From: Candidatus Nanoanaerosalina archaeon
GTDB lineage: Archaea; Nanohalarchaeota; Nanosalinia; Nanosalinales; Nanoanaerosalinaceae
Assembly: GCA_022729275.1 (NCBI GenBank)
Contig: JALDAH010000004.1
Span: 1 to 30,497 of the forward strand
Direction: 5' to 3'
Length of the DNA stretch: 30,497 nt
Positions within the stretch are counted from its first letter, which is position 1, and each line of letters starts with the position of its first letter. Below the pieces are notes generated by a model, which saw nothing but the letters and a program-made list of their open reading frames with translations, made no database searches and was not told where the DNA came from. Below are positions 7,505 to 16,342 of the stretch, piece after piece. A program made the translations under genes and the position numbers.

Positions 7505-8125
7505 TCAGCTCAGATGGTTCATTATCTCTTCGTATAACTTGTCTATGTTTTCTCCTTCTTTGGCAGATATTTCGACTACAGGATGCTGTGGAAATGCGTC
7601 TCTCACAGATTCAGGGTCTGAATCATCGAGATCTATTTTGTTAGCAACTATCAGGATAGGTATGTTCTTCGCCTCCAGATTCCCAATTATAGTAACATTT
7701 ACCTGTGTGTACGGATCTCTAGTTGAGTCAAAAACCACTAAACAGGCATCCACATCATCAAGCCATTTGATAGCTTCAACTATTCCCTGTGTTGCTTCCT
7801 TAGCTCTGGTTTTTGATTCTTCTTCATCAAGCCCAAAGTTTTTGAATTCCTTGAAGTCCACTTTTGTGGATATGCCGGGCATGTCCAAAAGGTTCATGGT
7901 GATCTCCTGTCCATCAACCTCTAAAACAGCTCTTTCCTTTTTCTTTACTTCTCTTGTCTCATGAGGTACTTCTGATACTTCTCCAAGCTCTTCACCCAGT
8001 AAATCAAGTGATATCTGGTTTGCCAAAGTGCTTTTACCTGCATTTGGCGGTCCATATATGCCGAGAGAAATGTCTTTTTTCGTTCCAAATATGCTGTTAA
8101 AAAATTCCTTGATGGCGTTAAACAT
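7505..8125 (-). CDS. arvA: ArvA/OapA small GTPase (Era-like)
   Basis: This 206-residue GTPase has all G motifs: G1 GPPNAGKS at 25-32, a G2 candidate Thr in ETRE (57), G3 DMPG at 81-84, G4 NKID at 162-165 and G5 SAKEG at 187-191. It is TRAFAC/Era-like with an extended switch region (87-113). The N-terminal 15 residues, MFNAIKEFFNSIFGT, could form an amphipathic membrane-binding helix. There is no transmembrane segment. Its euryarchaeal relatives were identified as origin-associated OapA and later as the GTPase driving extracellular vesicle formation (ArvA). A TATA-like sequence on the minus strand at 8157-8166 and AGTGGT before the ATG fit a short leader. It leads the arvA-arvB-arvC operon. 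Confidence 0.85.
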   Translation of the reverse strand: MFNAIKEFFNSIFGTKKDISLGIYGPPNAGKSTLANQISLDLLGEELGEVSEVPHETREVKKKERAVLEVDGQEITMNLLDMPGISTKVDFKEFKNFGLDEEESKTRAKEATQGIVEAIKWLDDVDACLVVFDSTRDPYTQVNVTIIGNLEAKNIPILIVANKIDLDDSDPESVRDAFPQHPVVEISAKEGENIDKLYEEIMNHLS

Positions 8126-8369
8126 ATAACCACTAATGATTTATTGCTCATGAGAACTTAAATAAACAGGTGTTCAGCCCCGGTTTATCTGGCGCTTTCA
8201 ATTATCTCTTGATTAAAAAACTTTCAGAACTTTCTAAGACAAATAATGTATATATTTGTAAATAATTTTTACGAATGCCTTTAATTATATAAAAGTTGTT
8301 TTTCATTACTATGTTTAATTGTTACTTTAAAAAAGTAAATCATGAATCAATGTAAATTAAGGTGTAAAA
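8126..8369. promoter_or_regulatory. Divergent control region, arvABC / prkA cassette
   Basis: This 244-bp region is the longest gap in the window. On the minus strand TTTATTTAAG (8157-8166) is placed to serve arvA. On the plus strand TTATATAAAA (8285-8294) is placed to serve prkA1, predicting a start near 8316 and a leader of about 54 nt. The leader begins with a perfect inverted repeat TTACTTT-AAA-AAAGTAA (8322-8338) and ends with GGTG at 8361-8364 before the ATG. An imperfect 21-bp palindrome centred on GTAAA (8258-8262) and TTTAC (8268-8272) lies between the two promoters. No coding sequence or tRNA was seen. Confidence 0.5.
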
Positions 8370-10475
8370 ATGGGAGACGGTTCGATACTTTCGGCACTTG
8401 ATGAAGACTACAAACAAAATATACCTGATGACATTAACGATAGCAAGTCGTTTGAATGGTTCATCGAAGAGGCGATAGATGATCCTTACATTTCCAGAAG
8501 TGCGTACCAGAGAGTTTCTGACATGTTCGAATTTTATGGAAAAGATGAAGAGATGATCAATGGAAGAGATATATACAAAATGGTATCTGAAGATCCTCTT
8601 GATGAAGGTAAAAATGTTTTCTACGGTGATGAGTTCCATACATTTGTTAACAAATATGTGGATATACTCAACAACGGAGCTCAAGACATGGAGCTCAAGA
8701 AAAAACTTATACTAATGGCAGGTCCTGTTGGGGCTGCGAAATCACATTTTGACAGGAGAGTTAGGGAGTACTTTGAGGACTACACAAGAAGGGAAGAGGG
8801 AAAAATGTACACATTCAAGTGGAAAAACCTGACAGAACTGAACACCAGACACAAGAAGATCCAGGATCCAAGAGAAGACGAAGTAAGATCTCCAATGAAT
8901 CAGGATCCTCTCGTTCTATTGCCAAAGGGAGAAATGAAAAAGGATATAATGAGACAGATGAACGATAATCTGGATGAACAGTATTCTATAAAGATGGAAC
9001 AGAACCCTGACCCTGTCTCCGCTTTTTACATGGAAAAACTTCTGGAAAAATATGATGATGATATCAGTAAAGTACTCAAAAACCACATTGAGATAGAGAG
9101 ACTTGTTGCCGACGAGAACAGGAAACAGGCCATAGCAACATTTGTACCACAGGATCCAAAAAATCAAGATGAATCCGAACTGACAGGAGAATTCATGGTT
9201 TCGAAAAAAGAGTTTTACGGTCCAGGAGATCCAAGAGCTTTTTCCTATTCTGGAGCTTTCTGTAATGCAAACAGAGGAATATTCAGTGGAGAAGAACTTT
9301 TAAAACTTCAAACAGAGTTTCTTTATGACTTTCTACATGCCACAGAGGAAAGATGGATCCAGCCCAGAGGTAACAATCCCAAAGTCGATATAGACTCTGT
9401 GATAGTTGGAAGGACAAACATGCCTGAGCTCAAGGAAAAAGCAGATGACGAGAAGATGGAGGCTTTCAACTCCAGAACTTTGAGGATAGACGTTCCGTAC
9501 ATACTTGAATATGAGGAAGAATCTAAAATATACAAAAGAAGTATAGAGAACTCGGACAACGATACACATATAGAGCCACATACAATGGAGATGGCTGGAC
9601 TGTTTGCTGTAATGTCCAGATTAGAAGATCCTGATTTTCCAGATGATTCATCGCTTTCAGACATCGATATAAGTCTCCTTGAAAAAGCGAAGCTTTACAA
9701 TGGAGATGAACTAGATATCAGCGGAAAATACGACATCAAAAAGATCCAGGATGAGTCAAATGAAAAAGCAGATCTCCTAGAGGGTATGTCTGGTATATCT
9801 CCAAGATTCATAAACGAGGCTATTAACTACTCCATCATGTCCAACAACAGGAAAGGAAAAGATTTTGTGTGGCCTCTGAACGTTTTTAAACACATAGAAC
9901 AGGAGATGCCAAAGAAGGGAACGATAAAAGATCAGGATATAGATAATTACCTTGACAACCTCGAGGCCGTCAAGGAAGAGTACACTCAAAGAGCACAAAA
10001 CGATGTCAGAAGAGCTATAGCCTATGACGAGGAAGAGATAAGAGAAATGGGTAACAAGTACCTTGATGAGGTAGCCGCATACATAGATGACACCACATTA
10101 AAAGATGAGTTCACTGAACAGAACAGGGAACCTGACAAGAAATTCATGAGAGATGTTGAGAAAAAGATAGGTATAAGAAAGGACATGAAGGACAGTTTTA
10201 GGAGGCAGATATCGAACTGGATCGCAAGGAGAGCAAGAAAAGGACATACACTTGACCCTACTGAAAACGAAAACCTCAGGAAAGCTATCGAGATGAAATC
10301 GTGGGAGGACAAGAAACAAAACATAAATCTTTCTGCACTGGTCAAAAAAGCTGATGACGAATTAGAAGACTCTGAATGGATTGAAAATCTCAAAAATATT
10401 GGTTATTCAGAAGGAGGAGCCAGGGAAGTACTCAATTATGCAGGTGCAAAGATCGCCAAGGAAGAGATGGAGTGA
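8370..10475 (+). CDS. prkA: PrkA-type serine protein kinase, first paralogue
   Basis: PrkA proteins couple an AAA+ domain (about 80-390) to a C-terminal kinase-related domain; bacterial homologues act in sporulation, stress and stationary phase. This 701-residue protein has a P-loop-like GPVGAAKS at 118-125, in which Ala replaces the usual Gly before Lys. The downstream block GDPRAFSYSGAFCNANRG and SVIVGRTNMPEL matches the Walker B / sensor region, and PHTMEMAGLFAVMSRLED marks the C-terminal part. It is highly charged and has no membrane segment. It opens a tight four-gene operon, 18 bp before the second PrkA. The same order (PrkA, PrkA, DUF444, SpoVR) is known in haloarchaea. Kinase activity and substrates are inferred from family. 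Confidence 0.85.
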   Translation: MGDGSILSALDEDYKQNIPDDINDSKSFEWFIEEAIDDPYISRSAYQRVSDMFEFYGKDEEMINGRDIYKMVSEDPLDEGKNVFYGDEFHTFVNKYVDILNNGAQDMELKKKLILMAGPVGAAKSHFDRRVREYFEDYTRREEGKMYTFKWKNLTELNTRHKKIQDPREDEVRSPMNQDPLVLLPKGEMKKDIMRQMNDNLDEQYSIKMEQNPDPVSAFYMEKLLEKYDDDISKVLKNHIEIERLVADENRKQAIATFVPQDPKNQDESELTGEFMVSKKEFYGPGDPRAFSYSGAFCNANRGIFSGEELLKLQTEFLYDFLHATEERWIQPRGNNPKVDIDSVIVGRTNMPELKEKADDEKMEAFNSRTLRIDVPYILEYEEESKIYKRSIENSDNDTHIEPHTMEMAGLFAVMSRLEDPDFPDDSSLSDIDISLLEKAKLYNGDELDISGKYDIKKIQDESNEKADLLEGMSGISPRFINEAINYSIMSNNRKGKDFVWPLNVFKHIEQEMPKKGTIKDQDIDNYLDNLEAVKEEYTQRAQNDVRRAIAYDEEEIREMGNKYLDEVAAYIDDTTLKDEFTEQNREPDKKFMRDVEKKIGIRKDMKDSFRRQISNWIARRARKGHTLDPTENENLRKAIEMKSWEDKKQNINLSALVKKADDELEDSEWIENLKNIGYSEGGAREVLNYAGAKIAKEEME

Positions 10476-10493
10476 AAGACAGGGTGTGGATAG

Positions 10494-12749
10494 ATGAGTA
10501 TAGATGACATCCTATCAAAAAACATTGAAAAACTGGAAGAAGAGAAAAAAGGTTCCATGTCTTTCTCTAGTTACTTGGAGAAAGTATCTGAGAAACCATC
10601 ATATGGATCACATGCTGCCAAGTACATCGTGGGAGCCATAGAATCAGCGGGTACTAGAGATATTATAGAGGAAGGAGAGGTTAAAGAGCGGTATAATTTT
10701 TTCGATGATCCTTACAATAACGGAAAAAACGCTGTTCTTGGAAATACAGATGAGCTTAATTCATTTGTTGAGGACATAAAGAAGATGGCTGAAGGAACAG
10801 GAAGCCTCGATAAGATGCTCTGGGTAGTGGGTCCAACTGCAACAGGGAAATCAGAACTCAAGAGATGCATAGTAAACGGCTTGGAAAGGTATTCTCAGAC
10901 TGAGGAGGGGAAAAGGTATACTCTCGCATGGAGTACCGATGAAGAATCTAATATAGGGCCTATAGGTTTCGGTACAAAAACGAAGATTTACGAGGAGAAG
11001 GGCGAATGGGTTAAGAGCCCTGTACAGGAGAATCCACTGAAACTTTTATATTCTGATATAAGGGAAGAGTATCTATCTCGAGTAGAGGAAGAGAAAAACG
11101 AGGAACTACTTGTAGAGGGAGATTTATCGCCTTTTGACAGGAAATTTTTGGAGGAGAAAGGCAAAGAGGGTTACAGTGATCTCTTCGATTCCAAGGATGA
11201 GTTAAAAGTTGTTGATTATGTGGTTGAGAGGGGCCATGGAATAGGTATACTCCAGTCAGAGGAAGAGGGAACACCCAAACAGAGGATGGTCGGAGCCTGG
11301 AAGGGAGATCCTTCTGATATAAGAAAATACGGTAGAGGAGATCCAAGGGTTTTTGAGTACAGTGGTGTTTTCTCACAGGGCAACAACGGACTTACTATAT
11401 TGGAAGACGTGGTACAACATAAAGATGTTTTGCAGAAGCTTTTGAACATCCCTGAGGAAAAACAGGTGGAGATAGGGGATGCGATGAATATGGATCTTGA
11501 TACCGTGATAATGCTGATATCAAATCCTGATCTTGAGTACAACCTCTCAAAAAGTCAGGAACTACAGGAAAAAGATCCGTTTAGAGCCCTAAAAAGAAGG
11601 ATGAAAAAACACGAATTCAGGTACCTTACGAACTACAGCCTGGAAACCGAGCTTTTAAGAAGGGAAATCTCTTCGGAATACAGAGTATGGGAGTATGAAG
11701 ATGAGAGAGATAAACAGGACAAGATCGCCAAACCACTTTTGATGGAAGTGGGTGACAAAAAGGTGGAGATAGCACCTCACACCCTAGAGGCTGCGGCGAT
11801 GTACAATATAATTACCAGGCTTGAGGATGATATGGAGTTATCAGAAGATGTTGAAGGTGTGGAGAATGATTTCACAGTGGTTGACAAGGCAATACTATTT
11901 GACAGAGGATTTCTAAAGAGAGGCCTGAAAAAACTGGACAAAGACTGTTTCGAGTTCGGTGAAAAGGAAGACGGGAAGACAGGTGTGCCTGTTACATACA
12001 CAAGGGAAAAACTACTTGAAAAGATTGAAAAAAAGGGTGGAAAACACTCCGATGTTTTGATGCCATCTGAGATAATTGAGTTCCTGTCCGATGTTGAAAA
12101 CCTTTCTAAGAGCTCTGTATCCGAAAAGGAAGTTTCCGAATACAAAAATAAGAAAGATATTGTAGAGAGATACGTTATAGAAAAACAGGAGGAAGATGTG
12201 CTTGAGGCCCTTTTACACGATATGAAGCCTTCTGAGATAGAGATAGTTAATTATGTTGAATCAGTCGCTGAATGGTACGAAGAAGACGATGGAGAAGAGG
12301 TGAACGATGTTTTCATGAGAACATTTGAGATGGAAGAGCTTGAGATGTTCAACGAGGAAGATTACAAAGGTGTTGAACCTTCTGAAGAGGTCGAACAGTT
12401 CAGAGAAAAGGAAATATATGATGGTATAAGAAAACTGGCCAGAGAGAAGGAAGACGACTTTGTTTTCTCAGATCACGTAACAGAGATAGAGGTCCTGAAG
12501 GAGAAAGTAGTTGAGAACAGCTGGTCCACTGTTTTTAGGAAATGGGAGAATTTTGACCCCAACAGGTGGAGAAGTCCTCCTGGAGGAACGGATACCAAAG
12601 AAGTGAAATCCAAAGCCATAAACAACATGATTGATATGCTTGGATATTCAGAAGAATCAGCTGAACTCGCGTCTTACCATGTGATCTCCGAAATAATAGG
12701 AGATTTACAGTCCAAAACTTCGTCAGATATAAGGATTAACTGGGAGTAA
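10494..12749 (+). CDS. prkA: PrkA-type serine protein kinase, second paralogue
   Basis: This 751-residue paralogue of the preceding gene has a canonical Walker A, GPTATGKS, at 113-120. The shared blocks GDPRVFEYSG, NPDLEYN and APHTLEAAAMYNIITRLED align it with PrkA. In the segment that reads NANRG in the first paralogue, this one reads GNNG, losing the Arg. Its middle and C-terminal parts are strongly acidic (for example EEDDGEEVNDVF) and poorly conserved. The two paralogues therefore carry complementary departures from the consensus, which suggests a hetero-oligomer with divided roles; this is inference. GGGTGTGG precedes the ATG, and yeaH follows after 3 bp. Confidence 0.82.
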   Translation: MSIDDILSKNIEKLEEEKKGSMSFSSYLEKVSEKPSYGSHAAKYIVGAIESAGTRDIIEEGEVKERYNFFDDPYNNGKNAVLGNTDELNSFVEDIKKMAEGTGSLDKMLWVVGPTATGKSELKRCIVNGLERYSQTEEGKRYTLAWSTDEESNIGPIGFGTKTKIYEEKGEWVKSPVQENPLKLLYSDIREEYLSRVEEEKNEELLVEGDLSPFDRKFLEEKGKEGYSDLFDSKDELKVVDYVVERGHGIGILQSEEEGTPKQRMVGAWKGDPSDIRKYGRGDPRVFEYSGVFSQGNNGLTILEDVVQHKDVLQKLLNIPEEKQVEIGDAMNMDLDTVIMLISNPDLEYNLSKSQELQEKDPFRALKRRMKKHEFRYLTNYSLETELLRREISSEYRVWEYEDERDKQDKIAKPLLMEVGDKKVEIAPHTLEAAAMYNIITRLEDDMELSEDVEGVENDFTVVDKAILFDRGFLKRGLKKLDKDCFEFGEKEDGKTGVPVTYTREKLLEKIEKKGGKHSDVLMPSEIIEFLSDVENLSKSSVSEKEVSEYKNKKDIVERYVIEKQEEDVLEALLHDMKPSEIEIVNYVESVAEWYEEDDGEEVNDVFMRTFEMEELEMFNEEDYKGVEPSEEVEQFREKEIYDGIRKLAREKEDDFVFSDHVTEIEVLKEKVVENSWSTVFRKWENFDPNRWRSPPGGTDTKEVKSKAINNMIDMLGYSEESAELASYHVISEIIGDLQSKTSSDIRINWE

Positions 12750-12752
12750 ATT

Positions 12753-14054
12753 ATGGGAATAAGAGAAGATTACAGGCGGTTTAAGAAGATAGGGAAGAAA
12801 CAGAGGCAGGATCTTGGAGAATTCATAAAAAAGGGAGATCTTGCCGAGAGATTCGACTCGATAAAGATACCTATAAAAATTGTTGATCTACCGGAATTTG
12901 AATATAGTCGTATTGACATGGGAGGTATAGGTCAGGGAAAAGGTGAAGGACAGCCAAAGCCAGGACAACCTGTTGGAAAACCTCAGAAAGGTGATGGAGA
13001 TGGAGATGAACCTGGTGATGAATCAGGTGAACACGGTTACTATGATATGGATCCAGAGGAATTTGCAAAAGAACTTGAGAAGGAACTAGAGCTTCCTGAA
13101 ATGGAGCCGAAAGGTAAAAAGGTCAAGGAGGAGAATCTGGGAGCTTACAAGGAGAGAGCAAGAAACGGACCAAGGGCGAATCTTGATATGGATCATTTAT
13201 TTAAGAAAGGTGTGCAGAGAGCCATCGCAGGATTTTACGATGAAGAGTACATAGAAGAGGCTCTGAAGGTAAAAGATCAGGATCTGGACTCCGTTTTTCA
13301 CCATATATTGTCCGAGAAAAATTACAATTTACCTTTCTCAAAGCTGAAGATGATAGCTGAAAACGTTGAGGATGAAGAGAAATATGAAAGTTTCGAGGAA
13401 CTTGATGAAGATTATGTAGGCCTTTCAAGGTTTGATATAGTTCAGGAAGCAGTTACAAATATAGAGGTAAGCCCGGAGGATGAAAGATACAAGCATCCGG
13501 AGATAAAGAAGGAATACGAGAAAAATGCGGTAGTTGTGAACATAAGGGACTGCTCCGGATCGATGGGAGAGAAGAAAAGAGATCTTATTAAGAGAGTTTT
13601 TGTTCCTCTAGACTGGTACCTACAGGGAAAGTACGAGAAAGCAGAGTTTGTTTATATAGCTCATGACCATTCCGCAGAGGAGGTACAGAGAAACGAGTTT
13701 TTCACCATGAAATCATCGGGAGGTACACGAGTTTCTTCGGCTTACGAGGTTGCAAAGGAAATTCTAGAGGAAAAGTATCCGTGGAGCGAGTGGAACAGAT
13801 ACGTTTTTGCTGGAGGTGATGGAGAGAACTACAGCGATGATACCGTAAACAAGATGGTTCCTCTGATGGAAGACATAGACGCCAATTATCATGCCTATGT
13901 GCAGGTCAAGCCTAACGGCACAGGCTATGCTGATCTTGCCTCTGATCTTGAAGAACATTATTCGAAGAAAAACCTTGCGGTGTCCAATGTGGAGTCCGCT
14001 GAAGATGTCATGTTCGCAATATACAACATTTTGTCAAAGGAAGGAGGTGAATAG
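12753..14054 (+). CDS. yeaH: YeaH/UPF0229 (DUF444) von Willebrand A-like protein
   Basis: This 433-residue protein belongs to DUF444, the constant partner of PrkA and SpoVR in bacteria and haloarchaea. Residues 57-95 form a Gly/Pro/Asp-rich flexible linker. The C-terminal half is a VWA-like domain with a MIDAS-type DCSGS at 266-270 and the downstream GGTRVSSA at 323-330. YIAHDHSAEEV at 301-311 is also typical of the family. A bound metal ion probably mediates protein contacts, perhaps with the PrkA AAA+ ring, in the way MoxR ATPases pair with VWA proteins; that analogy is inference. It starts 3 bp after prkA, using GGGAG inside the prkA end, and spoVR follows 2 bp after its stop. Confidence 0.88.
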   Translation: MGIREDYRRFKKIGKKQRQDLGEFIKKGDLAERFDSIKIPIKIVDLPEFEYSRIDMGGIGQGKGEGQPKPGQPVGKPQKGDGDGDEPGDESGEHGYYDMDPEEFAKELEKELELPEMEPKGKKVKEENLGAYKERARNGPRANLDMDHLFKKGVQRAIAGFYDEEYIEEALKVKDQDLDSVFHHILSEKNYNLPFSKLKMIAENVEDEEKYESFEELDEDYVGLSRFDIVQEAVTNIEVSPEDERYKHPEIKKEYEKNAVVVNIRDCSGSMGEKKRDLIKRVFVPLDWYLQGKYEKAEFVYIAHDHSAEEVQRNEFFTMKSSGGTRVSSAYEVAKEILEEKYPWSEWNRYVFAGGDGENYSDDTVNKMVPLMEDIDANYHAYVQVKPNGTGYADLASDLEEHYSKKNLAVSNVESAEDVMFAIYNILSKEGGE

Positions 14055-14056
14055 AG

Positions 14057-16255
14057 ATGTCATACGATGAAGAGGATATGATAAAGAGGAAGGCAGAAAA
14101 ACTTGCGGATGCTGAACATGATATCCGAGAGCTTTCATCTAAGTTCGGCCTTGAACCATACGAGGTAAACAACTGGCTCGTGGATTACGATGAGATCAAT
14201 AAGCTGAGAGCTTATGGAGGTTTCAAGGAGAGATATCCTCACTGGAGATGGGGCATGATGTATGACAAAATATCGAAGGAGAGCAGGTATTTTAATTCAG
14301 CTCCGTACGAAATGGTTATCAACTCCGATCCGTCACACGCATATCTACAGGAATCAAACGACGAGGTAATTCAAAAGTTTGTGATGGCACATGTGGATGG
14401 TCACTCCGATTTTTTCGCGAATAATAAATGGTTTAAATTATTATCGGATGCTCCTTCTGCAGTTGAAAAACTTTCAGAACATGCTGACAGAATAAGGGAG
14501 TATATGAACGATCCTGAAATCGACAGATCGGAGGTCGAGAGATGGATAGATAACATTTTAACCATCGAGTACAATATCAACCAGTACAAACCTGAAGCCT
14601 ATGTTAAAGAAATTGCTGATAAAACAGATGAAGCCAGAGATATGAAAGATGTACTTAAGGACAAAGGTTTTTCTGAGGATGTTATAGACGAAGTTTTTGA
14701 CACCGAAGGATACGTTAATGAGGAGTCTGAAAATAAAAGAAAGGGAGTACCTGAAGAACCTGAGAGAGATTTGTTGAAGTTTTTGGAACAACATGGCATG
14801 GCTTATGATGAGGAAGAGGGAAGAGCTTTTGAGATGGAGGAATGGCAGAAAGATGTGATAAGAATGGTGAGAGCTGAGAGTTTTTATTTTGCTCCTCAGA
14901 TTATGACAAAGACTATGAATGAGGGATGGGCAGCTTACTGGCACACAAAGGCGATGGCTGGTGAGAACTTTGCCGAGGACGAAGAGTTCATAAGGTTTGC
15001 AATTACGCAGTCAAAAGTCATAAGCGGCGGCGTTTCAAACCCTTATAAGATAGGGAAGGAATTATGGGAATACTTGGAGAAGAAAGAGAACAGGAAAGAA
15101 ATTTATGGAAAACTATTACATGTTGATGGAGTTAATGAAAACAACATTTATTCTAAGATAGATTTTGAAGATGTTTACGATATTTTAAAGGATGAAGAGC
15201 TTCTTGATATAAGGTTCGAAAACGTTGAACGGATTTTTGAGAGGGATGACGTTATAGACAGTGATAACATGGATATATACAGGAAACTTTACAGGATTTA
15301 CAGTGAAACACCTGGGGAGGGAATGGGAAAAGAAGATTTCTTGGAACTTGTCGAAGATATAGATGAAGGATTACTTGATGAACTAGAGCTTCCAGGAGAA
15401 AAAACGGTCTTGAAACCTGATGATATAAGGAAATCTATAGATAGTTTTGTAGATGTGGAAGAGGAACCCTGGAAACTTCTCAACTATGAGGGAATGGCCT
15501 CAAGGCATTACTGCTTCAACGATAAGAATTCCCTTGGATTCCTGAAGAACATAACTGAGGAGGAACTTGATAACATCTCAAGACTGGGAGACACCGAAGA
15601 CTTGTACAGTGATGTGAAAGAAGCTATCAGAGATGTCGACAAGACTGTTGGATGGAATAGGATGTACGAGGTGAGAGCAAATTACAACGATTCAAGGTTT
15701 ATAGATGAGTTCCTTACACAGGAGTTTGTTGACAGAAACCAGTACTTTGCATATGAGAACTTGACGGACGGAGAAAATCATATACCGATTGCCACAAGCA
15801 CGAAAGCCGATGATGTTAAGAAAAAAATGTTACTAAAAACCGTAAATTTTGGCAAACCCACCATAAAAGTTAAGAATGGAAATTACAACAACAAAGGAGA
15901 ACTTTTACTGGAACACGACTACAACGGTATTGAGTTGAACTTGGATAAGGCAGAAGAGACTCTTAAATTTGTCTATAATCTCTGGGGAAGGGACGTACAC
16001 CTCAAAACAATAATGAAGGAACGGGATGAGGAATACATAGAAGAAATTCAGAGAGAGGTTAGTAAGATTGTGATGGCCTCAAGACAAGGGATGAAACTTG
16101 ATAATATTGATCTTCCGGTACCAGAAGAGAAAGGTGTAAGGATCACCTTTGATGGTGACGAAGTGAAATCCACAGAGATTCCGTGGGAAGAGGTGAGCGA
16201 AATATCAGCTGAAGAGATAGATTATAGCACCATACCTGATAAGTGGACTGTATAA
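14057..16255 (+). CDS. spoVR: SpoVR family protein
   Basis: SpoVR affects spore cortex formation in Bacillus; its relative YcgB belongs to the E. coli PrkA-YeaH regulon. Biochemical activity is unknown. This 732-residue copy has the family blocks FKERYPHWRWGMMYD near 55, NEGWAAYWH at about 288-296, the Cys-containing RHYCFNDKNSLGF, and YNDSRFIDEFLTQEFV around 543-558. The conserved His and Glu residues in these blocks could bind a metal. It is much longer than YcgB (about 510), mainly through an acidic middle insertion (about 140-270 and 370-470) and a C-terminal extension. The start has the strongest ribosome binding site in the window, AGGAGGTGA at 14042-14050. It closes the four-gene operon. 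Confidence 0.9.
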   Translation: MSYDEEDMIKRKAEKLADAEHDIRELSSKFGLEPYEVNNWLVDYDEINKLRAYGGFKERYPHWRWGMMYDKISKESRYFNSAPYEMVINSDPSHAYLQESNDEVIQKFVMAHVDGHSDFFANNKWFKLLSDAPSAVEKLSEHADRIREYMNDPEIDRSEVERWIDNILTIEYNINQYKPEAYVKEIADKTDEARDMKDVLKDKGFSEDVIDEVFDTEGYVNEESENKRKGVPEEPERDLLKFLEQHGMAYDEEEGRAFEMEEWQKDVIRMVRAESFYFAPQIMTKTMNEGWAAYWHTKAMAGENFAEDEEFIRFAITQSKVISGGVSNPYKIGKELWEYLEKKENRKEIYGKLLHVDGVNENNIYSKIDFEDVYDILKDEELLDIRFENVERIFERDDVIDSDNMDIYRKLYRIYSETPGEGMGKEDFLELVEDIDEGLLDELELPGEKTVLKPDDIRKSIDSFVDVEEEPWKLLNYEGMASRHYCFNDKNSLGFLKNITEEELDNISRLGDTEDLYSDVKEAIRDVDKTVGWNRMYEVRANYNDSRFIDEFLTQEFVDRNQYFAYENLTDGENHIPIATSTKADDVKKKMLLKTVNFGKPTIKVKNGNYNNKGELLLEHDYNGIELNLDKAEETLKFVYNLWGRDVHLKTIMKERDEEYIEEIQREVSKIVMASRQGMKLDNIDLPVPEEKGVRITFDGDEVKSTEIPWEEVSEISAEEIDYSTIPDKWTV

Positions 16256-16280
16256 ATCGGAAAAACTTTATAAGTTAATC

Positions 16281-16300
16281 TTGTAAATATATTATATAGA
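16281..16300 (+). promoter_or_regulatory. Promoter of the small gene after spoVR
   Basis: TTGTAAAT (16281-16288) is followed by a TATA-like ATATTATATAGA (16289-16300), predicting a start near 16320 and a leader of about 20 nt. The TTTGTAAAT-like element also occurs in the prkA1 upstream region at 8255-8263, so the small gene may be co-regulated with the cassette although transcribed separately. Confidence 0.45.
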
Positions 16301-16342
16301 AAAATAAACAAACATTAGTAAAATTTGGAATGTGGTAAAAAA

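Noticed and set aside
7359..7964. A 201-residue open frame on the plus strand opposite arvA and arvB
   Set aside because: It is antisense to two conserved genes, starts inside one and ends in another, and has the Ser/Phe/Ile-rich composition of a reverse-strand shadow.
8171..8200. GC-richer patch with a possible imperfect stem near AGCCCCGG and CTGGCGCT
   Set aside because: Only six of eight positions pair, so it is not supported as an RNA or terminator.
10022..10393. Long minus-strand open frames opposite prkA1 and prkA2
   Set aside because: They are Ser/Phe-rich shadows of Lys/Glu-rich coding sequence; no start signals or motifs.
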